Shown in pieces: positions 24,901-38,303 of a DNA stretch of 64,000 nt. Each line of letters starts with the position of its first letter. The stretch's first letter is position 1. Under the pieces are notes generated by a model. The model was not told the DNA's origin, made no database searches, and worked only from the letters and a program-made list of their open reading frames with translations. This DNA is from Oxyruncus cristatus (Eukaryota; Chordata; Aves; Passeriformes; Cotingidae): positions 726,077-790,076 of the forward strand of contig VXAY01007484.1 in the NCBI GenBank assembly GCA_013399855.1, written 5' to 3'. The position numbers and the translations under genes are program-made.

Positions 24901-25834
24901 GTTTGTGTGCACACGCAAATGTCATATGCTCAGTCTTTTTGAGTCATATTTCTTCTTAAAAATTGTTAAATAGGTAGTTCTTATTTCCATTCTTCATATA
25001 ACTGGTCACTAAATTAAAATAACGAAAAGGGAGATGAGTGAAATGGGTATTTTTCAAAATAAACTAACAGAAACCATTAAAAGCTAATAATTAAATAAAT
25101 AAAATGCCTAAACTAGCTATCCACCTTTTTATGGTCTTACCTGCTTTGAAGGGCTTTTATAAGTGCTCTCCATATTGATTTATTTGTCCCCAAGAACACA
25201 GCAATAAAACTACCTAGCCAGTATGAACATTTTAGCACCACAAAATATAAACTTATGTATCTCATAAGGACTCAGTCTTTTAAAATGTTGACATTTTTAT
25301 TTCTGTTTCACCATTTGGGTTTCTAATATGAGACAGGAATGAGCAAAATGGAAAATTATTGTGAAATGGGGGGGTTTTATAAACGCTGGTGGCCAAGAGG
25401 AAAAAGCCTTTATTGAACTCCCATTTTACACTATTTTCAAACTGTCAGGATATGAATTTGTTTCCACTCAACTACTATAAAAAAGCGGTAAATCAATTAA
25501 AATTAATGAATTTAAGATGCACGCTTCCATTTTAGGCCCTTTTTTCTCACAGCTCAATCCAGGAATCATCTGAGGTTGCAAATGTGATGTGTGGAATTAG
25601 AGAAGCAGAATTGTTAAAGGAAGGAGTGTGAACTCTGTGTTTAGGCCAGATAACAAATACATGAGCTTGCATCTCATTACATAAATCCGAACAGCTCATA
25701 TGTCAAAGAGAGGCCTGTTTTAGGTTACTGTTCTTAGCATACAAATCCTGCAGGCAAAATCGGATATTAAAGTTGTACAAAATCTTATCTTTTAAATTTA
25801 ACATAAATAACCAAATGTTACACATTATATACAT
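21906..25834. other. AT-rich non-coding stretch
   Basis: No gene supported; ORFs are 84 codons or less. Segments 25040-25210 and 25480-25700 look free of repeats and could be conserved non-coding DNA, which cannot be judged without alignment. Confidence 0.45.
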
Positions 25835-26478
25835 TGGTGATAAATGAATGCCTGGGGGAAATGTGGACCCTCTCCAGAAGGAAATGGGAGACCTGGTTGC
25901 CCAGAACATGGTTGAGGTACTCAATGGTGGTTTTGCCTCGGTCTTCATCAGCAAGTGCTCTTGCCATGCCTCCCAGGTTGCAAAAGGCAAAGGCAGGGAT
26001 TGGGAGCCTGAAGAACCACCTGCTGTAGGAGAAGATCAGGTTTCAGAATACCTATGGAGTCTGAAGGTGCATAAGTTCATGGGATCTGAGGCGATTCATC
26101 TGCAGGTCCCAACGTAACTGGCAGAGGAAGTGGCCAAGTCACTTTAAATCATATTTGAGAAGTCACAGCAGTTTGATGAAGTTTCAACTGACTGGAAAAT
26201 GGGAAATGTAACCCGTGTTTTTGAAATGGTTAAAAAAAAGGAAGACTCAGGGAATTATGGGCCAGTCAGACTCACCCTGGTGCCCAGTGAGGTCATGGAG
26301 CAGAACCTCCTGGAAACTATTTAAAGGCACATGTAAAATAAGGAGGTGAATTGCTGACAGCCAACATGACTTTGCTAGGGGAAAATTGGGTCTGACAAAT
26401 CTGGTGGCCTTCTACAATGAGGTGACAGCATTGGAGGATAAGGGAAGGGCAAGTGACATCCTCTATCTGGACTTGAGT
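25835..26478 (+). mobile_element. CR1 LINE ORF2 fragment, N-terminal RT part
   Basis: Sense-plus CR1 piece from the linker between endonuclease and reverse transcriptase into the RT fingers. Recognisable phrases are ATGTGGACCCTCTCCAGAAG, GCCTCGGTCTTCATCAGCAA, GGCAAAGGCAGGGATTGGGA, TAGGAGAAGATCAGG, AAGGTGCATAAGTTCATGGG, CAACTGACTGGAAAATGGGA, and AGCCAACATGACTTTGCTAG. It ends at RT motif A (D-I-L-Y-L-D-L, with its Asp at 26470-26472) and is then cut off. Frameshifts and stops prevent a protein; the 89-codon frame 25848-26117 is part of it. The downstream half of RT and the 3' end are absent here. Confidence 0.88.
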
Positions 26479-29400
26479 GGACAATGTGTGCAGCCCACTA
26501 CAGCCCAAAAGTAAAGAAAAAGTACAGAAATATAGCAAGGTACTCCTTAAAAATAATGCATATCAAGCAACCTACTCTTGGCAAGCACTGATGATTGGAA
26601 TGCCAGGGCTCTAAAAATCTCTTTATTAAGGTGTAACAAACTGTGAAAGTTGATTTTTGGAACAGTAACTGCAACAATACAATACAATACAATGTTGCTG
26701 CTAAAAGAACTGGATGAATGTCATTCTAAATCACTGTAATAAGCACATACCAATGGCCAGGAACAGACAAAAAGCAATTAAAGAATAAAAACTGAGACAT
26801 AAATTATTTAAGGAGGACAGAGGATTAGCAATGAATGCAAGTAGTATTAATTATGACTTCTAAAGAAGAAAAAATTGCTGATAGAGCAAACGCCAATTAA
26901 TAGTAATTGCTCTGAGCCAGGTTTTAAACACATTATATGAAAACAGTAATTACATAAAGTTATAGAGTAAGAGATGACACAGAGTTGAGATCAAAGGTTA
27001 ATCCCACTATTGCCTACAAACTTAGACAGACAAAAATCCCAAGAACATTAAGACCAGCAATGAGGGACTTCTATCAAGATAGGTAAATACAAAGAGAAGG
27101 AAAAACAGACTAACATTTTCAGAAATCAAAATAGCAGAGTGCTAGTGAAATTGTGGCTAGCATCAGGCTTACAAGTAGAAGAACATTCTTCCCGCACATT
27201 TACCCCAAAATATTCAGAAGTCTCAAGAACAGCAATAATTTTCTAGACAGTTGTAGGAAACTTATATCTGCCCCTCAGAAGATCTGGAGGTCATATTAAT
27301 TTATGTGTAATATGGTTGAAAATCTAACTCAAGAAAAGGAAATTTTCCACTAGGACAAAAACCTGGTACGAAACAAAAGTAATTTTCAAAGTAAGTAAAG
27401 CATAATTCAGAGAGATATATCATATGGATTCGAAGACATCTCCATTTACATGATATGGATTATTTTCTGCATTATATTATCATATATCATAACAATTGCA
27501 ATAGTGTTCTGTACAAGACAATCTAAAACTTACATAACTAAAAGAAGACAGAAACTTGTCAAGCATCTTCTACTTTTTACTTTTTAACTTAATGTTGAGA
27601 AATAATAGGGAAATGAAAAAAACTATAAAATCAATATGATATAAGGATTCATCAATAAACAAGTTTAAGTCAAACTCAAAATCTCTTTTCACCAAAATCT
27701 TGGAAAGCTTTCCTCAGCTCAAATAAAAAAGAATAAAGAGAGCAGCAACTGAAGAACACTTGACAATCTTGGGAAGACCACAATCACTAGAAAAGATAAA
27801 AATCATAAATTAATTGCACAAACATGACACTAACATACCCAAGATAATACAAAGGGACATCATAGTTGCAAGCATAACACAAAGGATATTTGCAGATGAT
27901 AACACAGCCACTGCCTAAATATATATGAAAAAGCTCTCTTAAAAATATATATTTTTCAATGAATTATGAAGGAAGAAAGTTTGACTCAGTAAAGAATAAC
28001 ATACCTTTAATTTAAGAAAAAAAAATCAAACTAATCTGAACACTGATAACCTCATCCCTGATTAATATTCTCACTTCATTTTATAAAAAATCCAACAGCA
28101 TTGCTTACTACACAGGAAGTGCACAGAAGATTAATTGTGGGTAATAAAATAGCTCTTGGAAGTAAAAGGTCAACTAATATGCAAGCAAGGAACAAAAATA
28201 GTATCCCAAAACAAAATTAAACCACAAAAGTCTAATGAGAACTTCTTCAAATCAAAACTGAACAAAGCCTTAGAAGACAAGGAACATGGTGATTAAATGA
28301 ATTTACCTCCTTTTACTGTAACATGCAAGCACAAGGGACATAAACAGGGAAGTTATATTAAATCTACAAGATTGAATGTTAATAGTCAATAACAGTTTTA
28401 CTTTAAAAATCTTTAAAGAACAAACTTATATTCAATTCAAATTTTATTTTTGCTATTAGCATGTAGATTTGAAAGCTGAAAATCGTTCAGAAGAAAAAAA
28501 TAGTGTTTAAAAGCCTCTGAAAGAAAATATCTGAGAAAATCTGTAGATATAAATTTAAAGAATGAAGAACTTTCCCAGACACCCTTCACTCATTCTAAAA
28601 TTCAAAGAAAACGGAAACATGAGAAGGATGAAAGCAGGTAAACCCAAATCACCTTCTGTGACAGGTGTTGGATACTATTAAAGTGCTGGAAATTTTAGGC
28701 AGAGTAACTTTACCAGCACAAATAACCACAAAGGTCATCCAAGGACTTAGAACTTCCCTTGTGCCGGTGTTACTTCTGGTGTTCTGGGAAAAATTGTTTG
28801 TACGTTGTTCTGATATTGGTTAATAGAATATACAGATTTTTCTCCTTGCAGCTCACCATGAATTTTCCAGCATTGCTAATCCAGAATTTAATCTGATACA
28901 ATTGGTTAGTCAGCATGAGTTTGATAAACTGAGGAGGGTCATTATCTCCTTCCCCTTCTGTATCTATTAAAAGCCTAAGCTCTGTTTCTAAACAGAGTGC
29001 AAACTTCACCACAAGCTTTGTCATCATATTCCTGCACTGACAGGTAAGGTAGAAAGATCCATTCAATCGAACTTGGAGGTTTAAATCTCAACTAGTCACA
29101 GCAGGTTCCTTCTGTAGGCCATCAAAAGAAACAGGCACCTTCAGAGGGTGATTCACACCACAGTATAATCACTTCTCTCTGGTCTTGGTAGACCAGATGA
29201 GACATTCTGCAAAGGCAACTGGGGTGACAAGTGCCAATTTAAACATAATCTTTCACGTATTTAAATCTGGCTCAGGTAAATCTCTACACTGCTGGCATTG
29301 AAGTATTCTAAATATTATGATTGGAATTGGCTGCATTAATGGGTATTTGAACCTGTCTCTCAACAAAAAATAAAGGAATCCAGATCAAGTCTAATTGAAC

Positions 29401-30069
29401 AAACATTTTAGTCTGTGCATATTTAAAGTCTATATATTGTGAACTTGTGCTTTTTCCATTCCTTTTATTTTGTATTTTATCTTGAAAATGTTATCAATTC
29501 TTTTTCCCATAAAGCCAAGTATGAACATAGAAAACTACCATATTTTAATATATCTGGTTCTTTGTAAGTGTTTAGTCTGCTTTCAACCACATTTTAGCCT
29601 CATGCCTGCTAGAAAGTATTCACCAAAATCACTAGTATCAGTTATGAAAGGTTTATTACTTCTATCTTCTACCCAGGAAAAGCTCAGTAAGGCATGCACA
29701 ATTGTTTCATTCTGGTGTGTTTTCTCATACTGTACTGTAGCCTCACTAAAATTTAGTATATAGAACTTTTAGAAGGTTTCTTTCTTTTGTTGATCAGTGC
29801 TTAAATAACCTTAAATACTACAGAAATTAAAAGAAACATTATTTGCTTATGTGCTATATAAAGAAAAAAAGGGAGATAAACATCTACTCTTTCCCCATCA
29901 AATGCAGCGAGATATTTTTACCAGTTACCAGTGGTCTTCTTGTTCCTGTCATTGGTTTTATGGAGCACAATACATAACTCTGTGCTGAATACATCACAAG
30001 TTAATGAAATTTGCTTGCAGTGAGTAGTTTGGTGAGAGGGTCTCACCATAAGATAAACTGTGATTTTAG
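26479..30069. other. AT-rich, A-rich non-coding stretch
   Basis: No gene supported. 26800-28700 is notably A-rich on the plus strand with many short A runs. The 98-codon minus-strand ORF 28770-29066 has no domain that I recognise and no splice or promoter context, so it is not called. A small (ACAAT)n tract lies at 26674-26693. Confidence 0.5.
26674..26693. repeat. Short (ACAAT)n pentanucleotide tract
   Basis: ACAATACAATACAATACAAT, four units. Confidence 0.85.
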
Positions 30070-30275
<206 letters not shown>

Positions 30276-33200
30276 GGAGTTATATACACTGTATGTGTTT
30301 CTATTAAAGAAGAAACAGCTAATGAAATTCATTTTGCAAATTGAAGTGCATCTTCACAGTGTTCAGCTCACACTCTTCCTGAAATGGAAAGATATTCATT
30401 GCACTGCTACTTTTGCATTCTACTCCTTATTTCCTAAATATTCCATTAATTTTCCATTATATTTTCATACACACTGTTTTTCATAAATTACTGCAATTTT
30501 ACTTCTAATGTTTTGCTATTGGAGGGTAAGGAAGGAAACCCCATTGCTGTAATTTTAAAAGCCAGGAAAAAAATGAAAATGCAATAATCAGCTCCAACTA
30601 TATTTCATTTGCTAGATTTTAGTTGCTTTCTCTAATTCTTTTTTCTCTTTTGTTTTTAAAATGTAAAACAAAGTAATTGCATTCATGTCACAGCAGCTGT
30701 ACCAAAGTGGGTGATAGGGGTTGTGTCTTTCCAGGTCTGCGATACCAATTTATTAGCAGTCTTTAACTTTACAAATCACCTTGTATTTGAATAAACTATT
30801 TAAGAATGCTGGCTTAGGTTCATATACCTAATAAATTACTTGTGGACTTAACAAATAATTCAAGCAGTTTCCCTGGGGTTTGTCATTTGGAATTTGATTT
30901 ATCTTATTATCCCTGAAACAGAGAAAAATAAGTCTCTTGAAGTTCAGAGGTATCAACACATACATGCTCAATTTCAAAACACAACTTATCTAGTAAAATA
31001 TCATTAGAGAGGGGTTCTGCAGTCCTGAGTGCTCGACCATTGCACATGGAACAATCACATGCATGCAGGACCAACACAGCCCTCAGGCCAGCCCTGCACA
31101 AATTTTGGCTGCAGGACAAACGCAACCAGCTGGTTTTAACAGAGGAGTCTGCGGCAGCTCCTACTCAATACTGGCAGTTCGACTGTCTGCCTTGCCTCGC
31201 CTCACCTCATCTAACTGTGCAGCTACAAGTTGTCACACATCGTCCCTCCTGTATGACAATAGAAATTATGAATAGAGCTCTTTCCATGTAAGAAAACAAG
31301 GAGTAGCTCAAAGGACCAAAAGGGGATCTCTTCTATGGATGGGTTCTGCACGATGTGCCACGTGGGGGTTGAAGGGCCATTCAATGCTATACCACTTGGG
31401 GTTTCAAGTATCTAAAGGGACATGAAGATTACCCATACTGTTCTCTTCTTGCTTTTGGTGTTAACTCTAATAAATACCTTTTTATTGAAACTTTACAGAG
31501 TGGTTTTCTTACTGTGATCATAATGGGCCAGCAAGGACCTCCAGGTACTTGACTTGAAGATATACTTTTGCTTTTCCATGAAACATATTTTGCTAATGCA
31601 AATGTTGAAAATAAATACACATGCTCAATAGCTAATTAAATGTCCATTGTAAAACCTTTCCTTGAACTAAACGAAAATTGCATTAAATTGAGGAAATTAG
31701 TATTTATTTCAAAACCAAAACTGAACACATTTTTTTTCTTGTCTGTATTTTAAAAATAAATAAAGCAACATATGAGAGCAAGACTTAGGACCAATAGAAA
31801 TTAGGATGACACACCTGGTCCTCCTAGAGTTCCAGGCTTAATCCCAAGTTTATTTAAATTGATGGACTGAAATACAAGGCTTCAAAATTAATATTTACTT
31901 TGAACGAAAATAGTACAAACCAAGTATTTAGGTAAAGAACAATGTATATCTTTCCGCAATTTTGTAATGCGCAAGCCCTTGAGAACAGAAGGTCTCTAAA
32001 CGTACATCCATAAAGTTGAAAGCTACATCCATAAAATCAAAGAATTGCATTTTTCATCTTCAAAGGACCTAATTAGCATAATTAGTCCCCAGGTAACTGT
32101 GGTAAATTATAGGTGTGAAAAACTATTGCCCTCCCAGTGTGACAGTGAGCTAGGGAGCAACAATAAGACTCTACAATCATTTTCTGTTGACAATTTTATT
32201 TCATAAATGTTCAGTGGAATTTTGTTTGGGTGAGATCTTTAAAGAGCATTAGGACACAATGGAAGTGGTCCACAGAAATGTTTCTAAATTTAGTTTTAGT
32301 TGAAGCAGTGTGTCCTTTCAATAACCTGCTGTAGAGGAATGCACAGTTTGGAGATATGCTTTGATTTGTCTTTTGCCTGTTTGCATAGTGTGTAGAGTAT
32401 CCCTCAGCAGAAGAAAGACTTGCTATTAGTTTTACAAGTGAAGCAAGGAATATATTTCTAATGAAACAAGGCCTTTTAAAAAACAAAGGGGAAGGAATGG
32501 TAAAACAAGTGAAATAAGCCTCTTGTTGTCTCTCTTTCCTAATCTACTAGGGAAGACTTCTAGCTGAGGCTGGGTGTACTTTCTGTGCAAAGAACCATGC
32601 AGAGAATAGAAGAAAAGTTCATCCTTTCTTTTAAAAGGAGTAATACAACTGTAACTGGTTGCTTACACTGGCTCGATGCCCAGCATGATTAATGACACTT
32701 TCAAAATGGTTTTAGAGGAGCACTTAAACTTGCCTTTATGAATCTCATGGCTGTCAGTTTTCCAGTGTTTAGCCTGTTTATTTGACTGCCCTGTTGCTGA
32801 GAGCAAATCAGCACGCTAGGACAGAGGAATTTTCAATTTACTGGCTTATATGCTGTTAGATGGAAAAATTCCTGCCAAAAATCATATGAGAAAGGAAAAC
32901 TGTGAACCTTGGACTGGGAAATTAGCACCAGTAGTGATAAAATACGTTATTTGGTGACCAAGTATTAGGTGCATTGATCAACATGTTCATGGTATATACT
33001 AAGTTTGAGAGTGAAACTTTCTTCCTTGGTTTCATCGTATGCAGGAAAAACTGGAGATTGTAGAAAGGTGGGTCAACCAGGAGTTAAGACAGTGCAAGTG
33101 CTTATGTTTGGGACTGAATGGGTCCATAGTCTTGAAAACCAGACTGTAGTACTTAGTTTAATTCAGGTTCTTCTGTACTTGATATGGTGCACAGTATTGA

Positions 33201-35974
33201 CAATCCCAACAATACTCACCATTTGAATTTAGGTTAAATTATTTGAAATTAGTAATTCTGCATACAAAGAGGAGGCAGATAAAAGTATACTATACATTTT
33301 AATTGATAGCTTTTAAAAGACAATTTGCCCTGGACATAGGAGGACATTACCACTGGAGGAAATCTGTTTGTGTAAGCAATCCACTTCCACATCTAGCCAG
33401 CCTCTCCCACAACACTGAGCACTGGTTAACAGCTACATGCTCCATTCTTTGTGTAAGCTGTTTTAGTCTTAGTGTATTGAAAGTGCTTACAAATCTGTCT
33501 GAAATGCACAAATTTTATTTTAAACTAAGAAGCAAACTTGTTCTCGATCTGTATTTCCGCAATGCTTGACCATTATAATAGCGACTTTCTTACCAGTTCT
33601 TTCAATTATATAGGACCTGATAAATTCTCAATTATTTTGAAGACTGAGATGTAGAGATGATCAATACATTATGTTATGCAATAGGTAAATTTCAAAGATA
33701 AAAAGAAAAAAATTAATAAAATCATTGCAATTATAATTCTCCATAAAACTTCATGACTTTGGTCAAAAATTTTTATTGATTGCTATTTTGTATATGTAAT
33801 TCAAAAAATAAAATAATTTCAAATGAAAACCCAAAATATTCTTGTGCCATAACATCCTTAATGGACATCTCCACTTTTTTCTTTTTTAAAATTTTTCAAA
33901 ACTTTCACTTTGCACTAAAAATGTCAAGGTTCATAAGACCCAGGCACACTGTTAAAAGAAAATAATTATCTGAAAATCTTCAACAAGTTTAGCTGCAATA
34001 AAAGTGCTATTCAGCAATGACATCCTTTAGTTTGAACAACTTGTTCCAGTGAGCTGCCTAAACTATCAAAGCAGATGATATATACGCTGGCAGTGAATAT
34101 TTATCACTTATTAACAGCTAATTAACAAATTCCTTCACTTATGCCGGTGCTGCTGGGATCTATCTGAAGAATTTATATTGAAAAATTTATATTGAAAGAA
34201 AATTTTGTTTCACTGTTTTATTCTGAAGCTTTTGGAAGAAATAACTTGCTGTTTCTGGGGGGAAAAAAAAGAAAAAAACCACACATTAAAAAAAAGAGAG
34301 AGATTCTTCTCTAATATTCACTAATCTTCTAACATATTTATGACAGATATTCCAGCATCAGAGACAGGAAAATATCAACTCTAGTCTCCCCAGACACCAA
34401 AGACGACACTGGAACTGGACAGTATTAAGCCCAGCATTTTCTTAGCAAGTTGGTAAATTAAAATGAGCTAATAAATCAAGGAAAACAAAAAAACTCTTGA
34501 CTTCATCATAGAAAAAAAATAATGAAAAACAATGAAAAAGCTAGTTTTAAAGAAGACAAACTCTGTACTGATAGACCTGTGGAAAAAAAAAGTCAGAGAA
34601 CTTTCACATGTAAGGTCTTTCCTCGGGCATAACAATTTAGAGGAAAAGTGCAGAAATATATAAAAAGCAAAACAACATATCAGAGTATTGATCCCTTGTA
34701 CATCCACTGAAAGGACAAGATGAATTTCTCCCTAAAGACCTTACTTTGGGAAGAAGGTGTTAACTTCCTTTGAAACAGGAAGGATCTTGAAAAAAAAAGG
34801 TACTATTTCTGAAAATATAAACTTTTCAAGATCAATCCAAGAATACATTGTCTAAAAGCAGCAATGCCCATAAATTCACTACCAACTGCACAGTTTATAA
34901 ATCAAGTTGAAAATTAGATGTCTAGATCTCCAAACTTTCGAAAGACAGATGCAATGGAGGGCTATCTATTGCTTTTAAGCCTCCACAGAAGAATGTATAT
35001 CCAGAGGAAAAGAGTTAACTCTGATGAAAAAAAAAAAAACCACAACACGAGCTTTTTATTAAATGTGTCAAGTAAGGATGAGGCAGGATTACAATGTATA
35101 AACCAAATATACATAAACCATATTAAAAAAAATAAAGACCATTCAAAAAAGGAATTAGATGCCAGTAATGGATGGAATCCATTCAAGGAAGAAAAAGTAG
35201 GTTTGCCTTTCCAGAGACAACCATTACTGAAATAATGAGGATTTCCTACCTTTACAGTCAAAGTTCAAATATGCAAAAAAAGTTGTTGAAAATATTAACA
35301 GTTCTTTTTAAAAAAGGACAGGAATTTGCCAAACAAGTCCATGCAGCAGACACTAATATGAGAGCTTTCAGCTGAAGACAAACCATATAAAAAGAGTTAA
35401 AAAGGACAACAGCTGTGGCTGGAGGTTTTCCTGTATGGTACAAGAGGCTGTTGCCACCGCAGTGATTTTATGCATCAGAGTAAGGCGCATTTTCACTGTA
35501 AAGTATCTCCTGATGACATATCAACCAGGCAGTATTTTAGCAAAATCTGTTATTGAAACACAGAAAGGGTCCCAGGACAGTGGGAATGGGTGTACAAGCA
35601 CAGAGTAGCTCCTCCATCTGTTTGCCTGGGTCTGCAGCAAGTACTGGTAATGAGGATGAAGAGAGAGTTTCCCTCTATTCCCTGCAGCTAATCTGCTCCT
35701 TTTGGATGTCAGTTTTATAAAATGCACTTATTATTCATCTTCATTAAAATGCAGGTTATACCAAAAGTAGAATTTATTTTATGAACTTGGGCTGCAAACA
35801 GTCTTTAATAGAAAAGCAGTATGAGATTCTTCTATATTCCAGAAATAAACAGTCCCCAGCCAATGACAATATCACTGAAAAAACTTAAAAACAACACTGT
35901 AAAAGCAACACAACTTTCCAGAGCTGTTATTCCATACCCAGCATGACCTGAGACTAAAGATAAATGGGCAAACC
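30276..35974. other. AT-rich non-coding stretch with a double TAATTA site
   Basis: No gene supported. 31020-31420 is more GC-rich than its flanks but unrecognised. The 105-codon ORF 34918-35235 and its 99-codon antisense partner are judged chance ORFs. Segments near 32060-32160 and 35460-35720 look repeat-free and might be conserved regulatory DNA. Confidence 0.45.
32070..32084. promoter_or_regulatory. Paired homeodomain-type sites (TAATTAGCATAATTA)
   Basis: Two perfect TAATTA cores, 32070-32075 and 32079-32084, are separated by 3 bp. TAATTA is the core site of many homeodomain factors, and closely spaced pairs can bind dimers. In AT-rich DNA such pairs also arise by chance, so function is only an inference. 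Confidence 0.3.
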
Positions 35975-36745
35975 AATTGAGTGGACTAGGTAAGTCAACA
36001 GTAAGGTGGACTGAAAACTAGGTGAAATTCTGGACTAACACACATGTGATCAGTAGGATGAAGTCCAGTTGTAGTCCAGTCACTACTGGTGTGGCCCAGG
36101 GGTCAATACTGGGGCAAATATTGTGTAACATATTCACAGAGAACCTGGACAATGAGACAGAATCCAGCTTCAGCACATTTGCAGATGTTACGAAACTGGG
36201 AGGAGTGATAGATAAACCAGAGGGATGTGCTGCCATTCACAGGGACCACAGGGCGAAACATGTTGACATGCGGAAATGCCAAGTTCTCCCTGGGAAGGAA
36301 CAACCCCAGGCACCAGGGCTGGTAGGAGGAAAAGCAGTCTGGAAAGAAAAAGACCTTGGTGTTCTTTGGATGCCAAGTTGAGCACGAGCCAGCATTGTGC
36401 CCTCCGTGGCAAAGGCACCAACAGAATCCAGGCCCACATTATGAAGAACATTGCAGCAGGTTGAGGGAGGAGAGACAAGTTTCAAGTGCTGTGTCCAGTG
36501 CTGGGCTCCCCAGTACAAGTGAGACATGGACATGTGGAATAGAGTCCAGCAGAGGGCCATAAAAGTCATGAAGGTCTTGGAGCACCTGTCACATGAGAGG
36601 GGCTGTAAGAGCTAGGACTGTTAAGTCTGGAGAAGAAAAGGCACAGGAGAGTCTTATCAGTGTGTTATCTTATTGGGGGAGAGTAAAGAAGACAGATCCA
36701 GACTGTTCACAGTAGTGTTCTACAACAGACTGTAATTATGGGGTG
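35975..36745 (+). mobile_element. CR1 LINE ORF2 fragment, C-terminal RT part
   Basis: Sense-plus CR1 piece. An ORF at 36022-36381 shows RT motif B (G-V-A-Q-G-S-I-L-G, residues 23-31) and the catalytic box as F-A-D-V (residues 53-56) where active copies have F-A-D-D. GTT at 36187-36189 replaces the second Asp codon, so the enzyme is dead. Later CR1 phrases are GGAGGAGTGATAGATAAACC, AACCCCAGGCACCAGGGCTG, CTGGGCTCCCCAGTACAAG, GTCCAGCAGAGGGCCATAAA, and CTGGAGAAGAAAAGGCACAG. The frame is lost after residue 119. As in the other two ORF2 pieces, the 3' UTR and tail are missing, which is unusual for CR1 and implies later deletion or very high decay. Confidence 0.9.
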
Positions 36746-38149
36746 CTTTGTTAAAGGCAAAGTCATGTCACATTTGTTGTCACAAAGGACAGATCTTTGT
36801 TTTAAAAAGTCAAAAGTGCTAGAAACTAATTTCTTTGCTTTTTACCTTGTGACAGAAAAAAAAGAAGCTATTTGTGTTATTAAAAAAAAAGTATAAACTA
36901 TGACAGCACAAATTTCAGCTAATCTCCTTCAGCAAAGAATTAGCACCTAAGAAGCAAAATAATAGATGAAATACATAGGATGTTTTCAGTTAGTTCACTA
37001 TTGTAAAATATCCATAAGAAAAGTCATGTCATGCTGCATTAAGTAATTTCTTATTTTGCCTATATCAAAGTGGTAAAATTGGAGAATTTATAAAAATAAT
37101 TTATATAAATATATTTTATAGAAAGAAGACTGGCATATATTTCCCACTGTTCATTTTCCTAATTTTCCGTATTTTGCATGTACTGCTGACTTACAGCTAT
37201 GCAAAACCCACCAATTTCCCCAAAACATTAACAAATCAGTCATTTTTTGTGTATTAAAATAAGAAATTTAGTAAGAGGAGAAAGACTTTGTACTCCACTT
37301 TCTATAGTTTCTGAACTCTGCCTAAATGGCAAAACAAAATATTCTCTCTTCAGAGAGAGAAAAAAAAAAAAACAGAAAAAAAATAGAAAAAACTCAGATA
37401 TAGCATTTATCCCTATACCAAATATTTCTGGAGCCCTAGTTAAGGAAGGTTCCAAAACTTTCACCATTTCATGTGAAAACAGAAAAGCAGTTCAACTTGG
37501 AAAAAAAATATATATGTGAGAGGAGATGTAAAAAAAGTAATTTTATCACCATTAATGTGGGAAACAACGTAGTAAAGGCAATTCTTTTCAGCTAGACAAA
37601 AAAATCATTCTCAGTCTTATCATTGTTTATGTGATGCATATGCTTCTATCAGTGCAAACAGAAATAATATCTTCATTAGAAACAGTATTTTTGAGCATAA
37701 AATAGCAGTACTTTCTTAAAACAACACACATTGAAGAAGAAGGATTATATGTCTCTTGACATTTACAGAGCTACAGAATGGCGCAATAAACAACATATCC
37801 CAAAAGCATGGCTGACTGGGACAGCATGCAGGAGACCATGCATGGTCTCTTCTTCTTTATAAATGGATAAGCTGAATCACAAGGTGTTTGGGGCAGATTT
37901 AGCAGATGAGGAGCTGACTCAAAGGTTTTCCTTGTACAATACCAAGAAGGAATCACAAGGAATTGAAAGACAGACATGTCAACATAACGAACTTTGAATC
38001 TCACCAGCATTCAGATGTGAAGAGAGATTTCGTTTTCCTCCTTGCTTGCTTTATAAAATAACGTTTTTTCTTTTATTGCTCCAACATGAAGTAGCACATT
38101 GTAGCAAACAAGATACCAAATGTTATTGTATAACATGGTGATTAGACAA
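36746..38149. other. AT-rich non-coding stretch
   Basis: No gene supported; ORFs are 90 codons or less and rich in Lys/Asn from A-runs (37247-37519). No repeat family recognised. Confidence 0.5.
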
Positions 38150-38303
38150 CGATACTTCCCTGGAAGTGTTCAAAACCAGGCTGGATGGGGCTTTCAGCAA
38201 TCTGGTCTAGGGGAAGGTGTCCCTGCCCACCGCAAGGGAGTTGGAACTGGATGAACTTTGATGTCCCTTCCAACCCAAGACATTCTGTGTTTCTATCATT
38301 CTC
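38150..38303 (+). mobile_element. CR1 LINE 3' end
   Basis: Clear CR1 3' UTR: CCTGGAAGTGTTCAAAACCA, GGCTGGATGGGGCTTTCAGC, CCCTGCCCACCGCAAGGGAG, TTGGAACTGGATGAAC, GTCCCTTCCAACCC and the tail ATTCTGTGTTTCTATCATTC. Sense plus, 5'-truncated. Confidence 0.95.

Noticed and set aside
28770..29066. 98-codon minus-strand ORF
   Set aside because: It looks more protein-like than most, but I recognise no domain, and there is no splice site, promoter or polyadenylation context. A search against bird proteins would decide.
34918..35261. Overlapping 105-codon plus and 99-codon minus ORFs
   Set aside because: Mutually antisense and rich in Lys/Asn or Phe/Leu from A/T runs, so chance is most likely.
36237..36569. 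110-codon and 96-codon minus-strand ORFs over 36188-36569
   Set aside because: They are antisense to the CR1 remnant.
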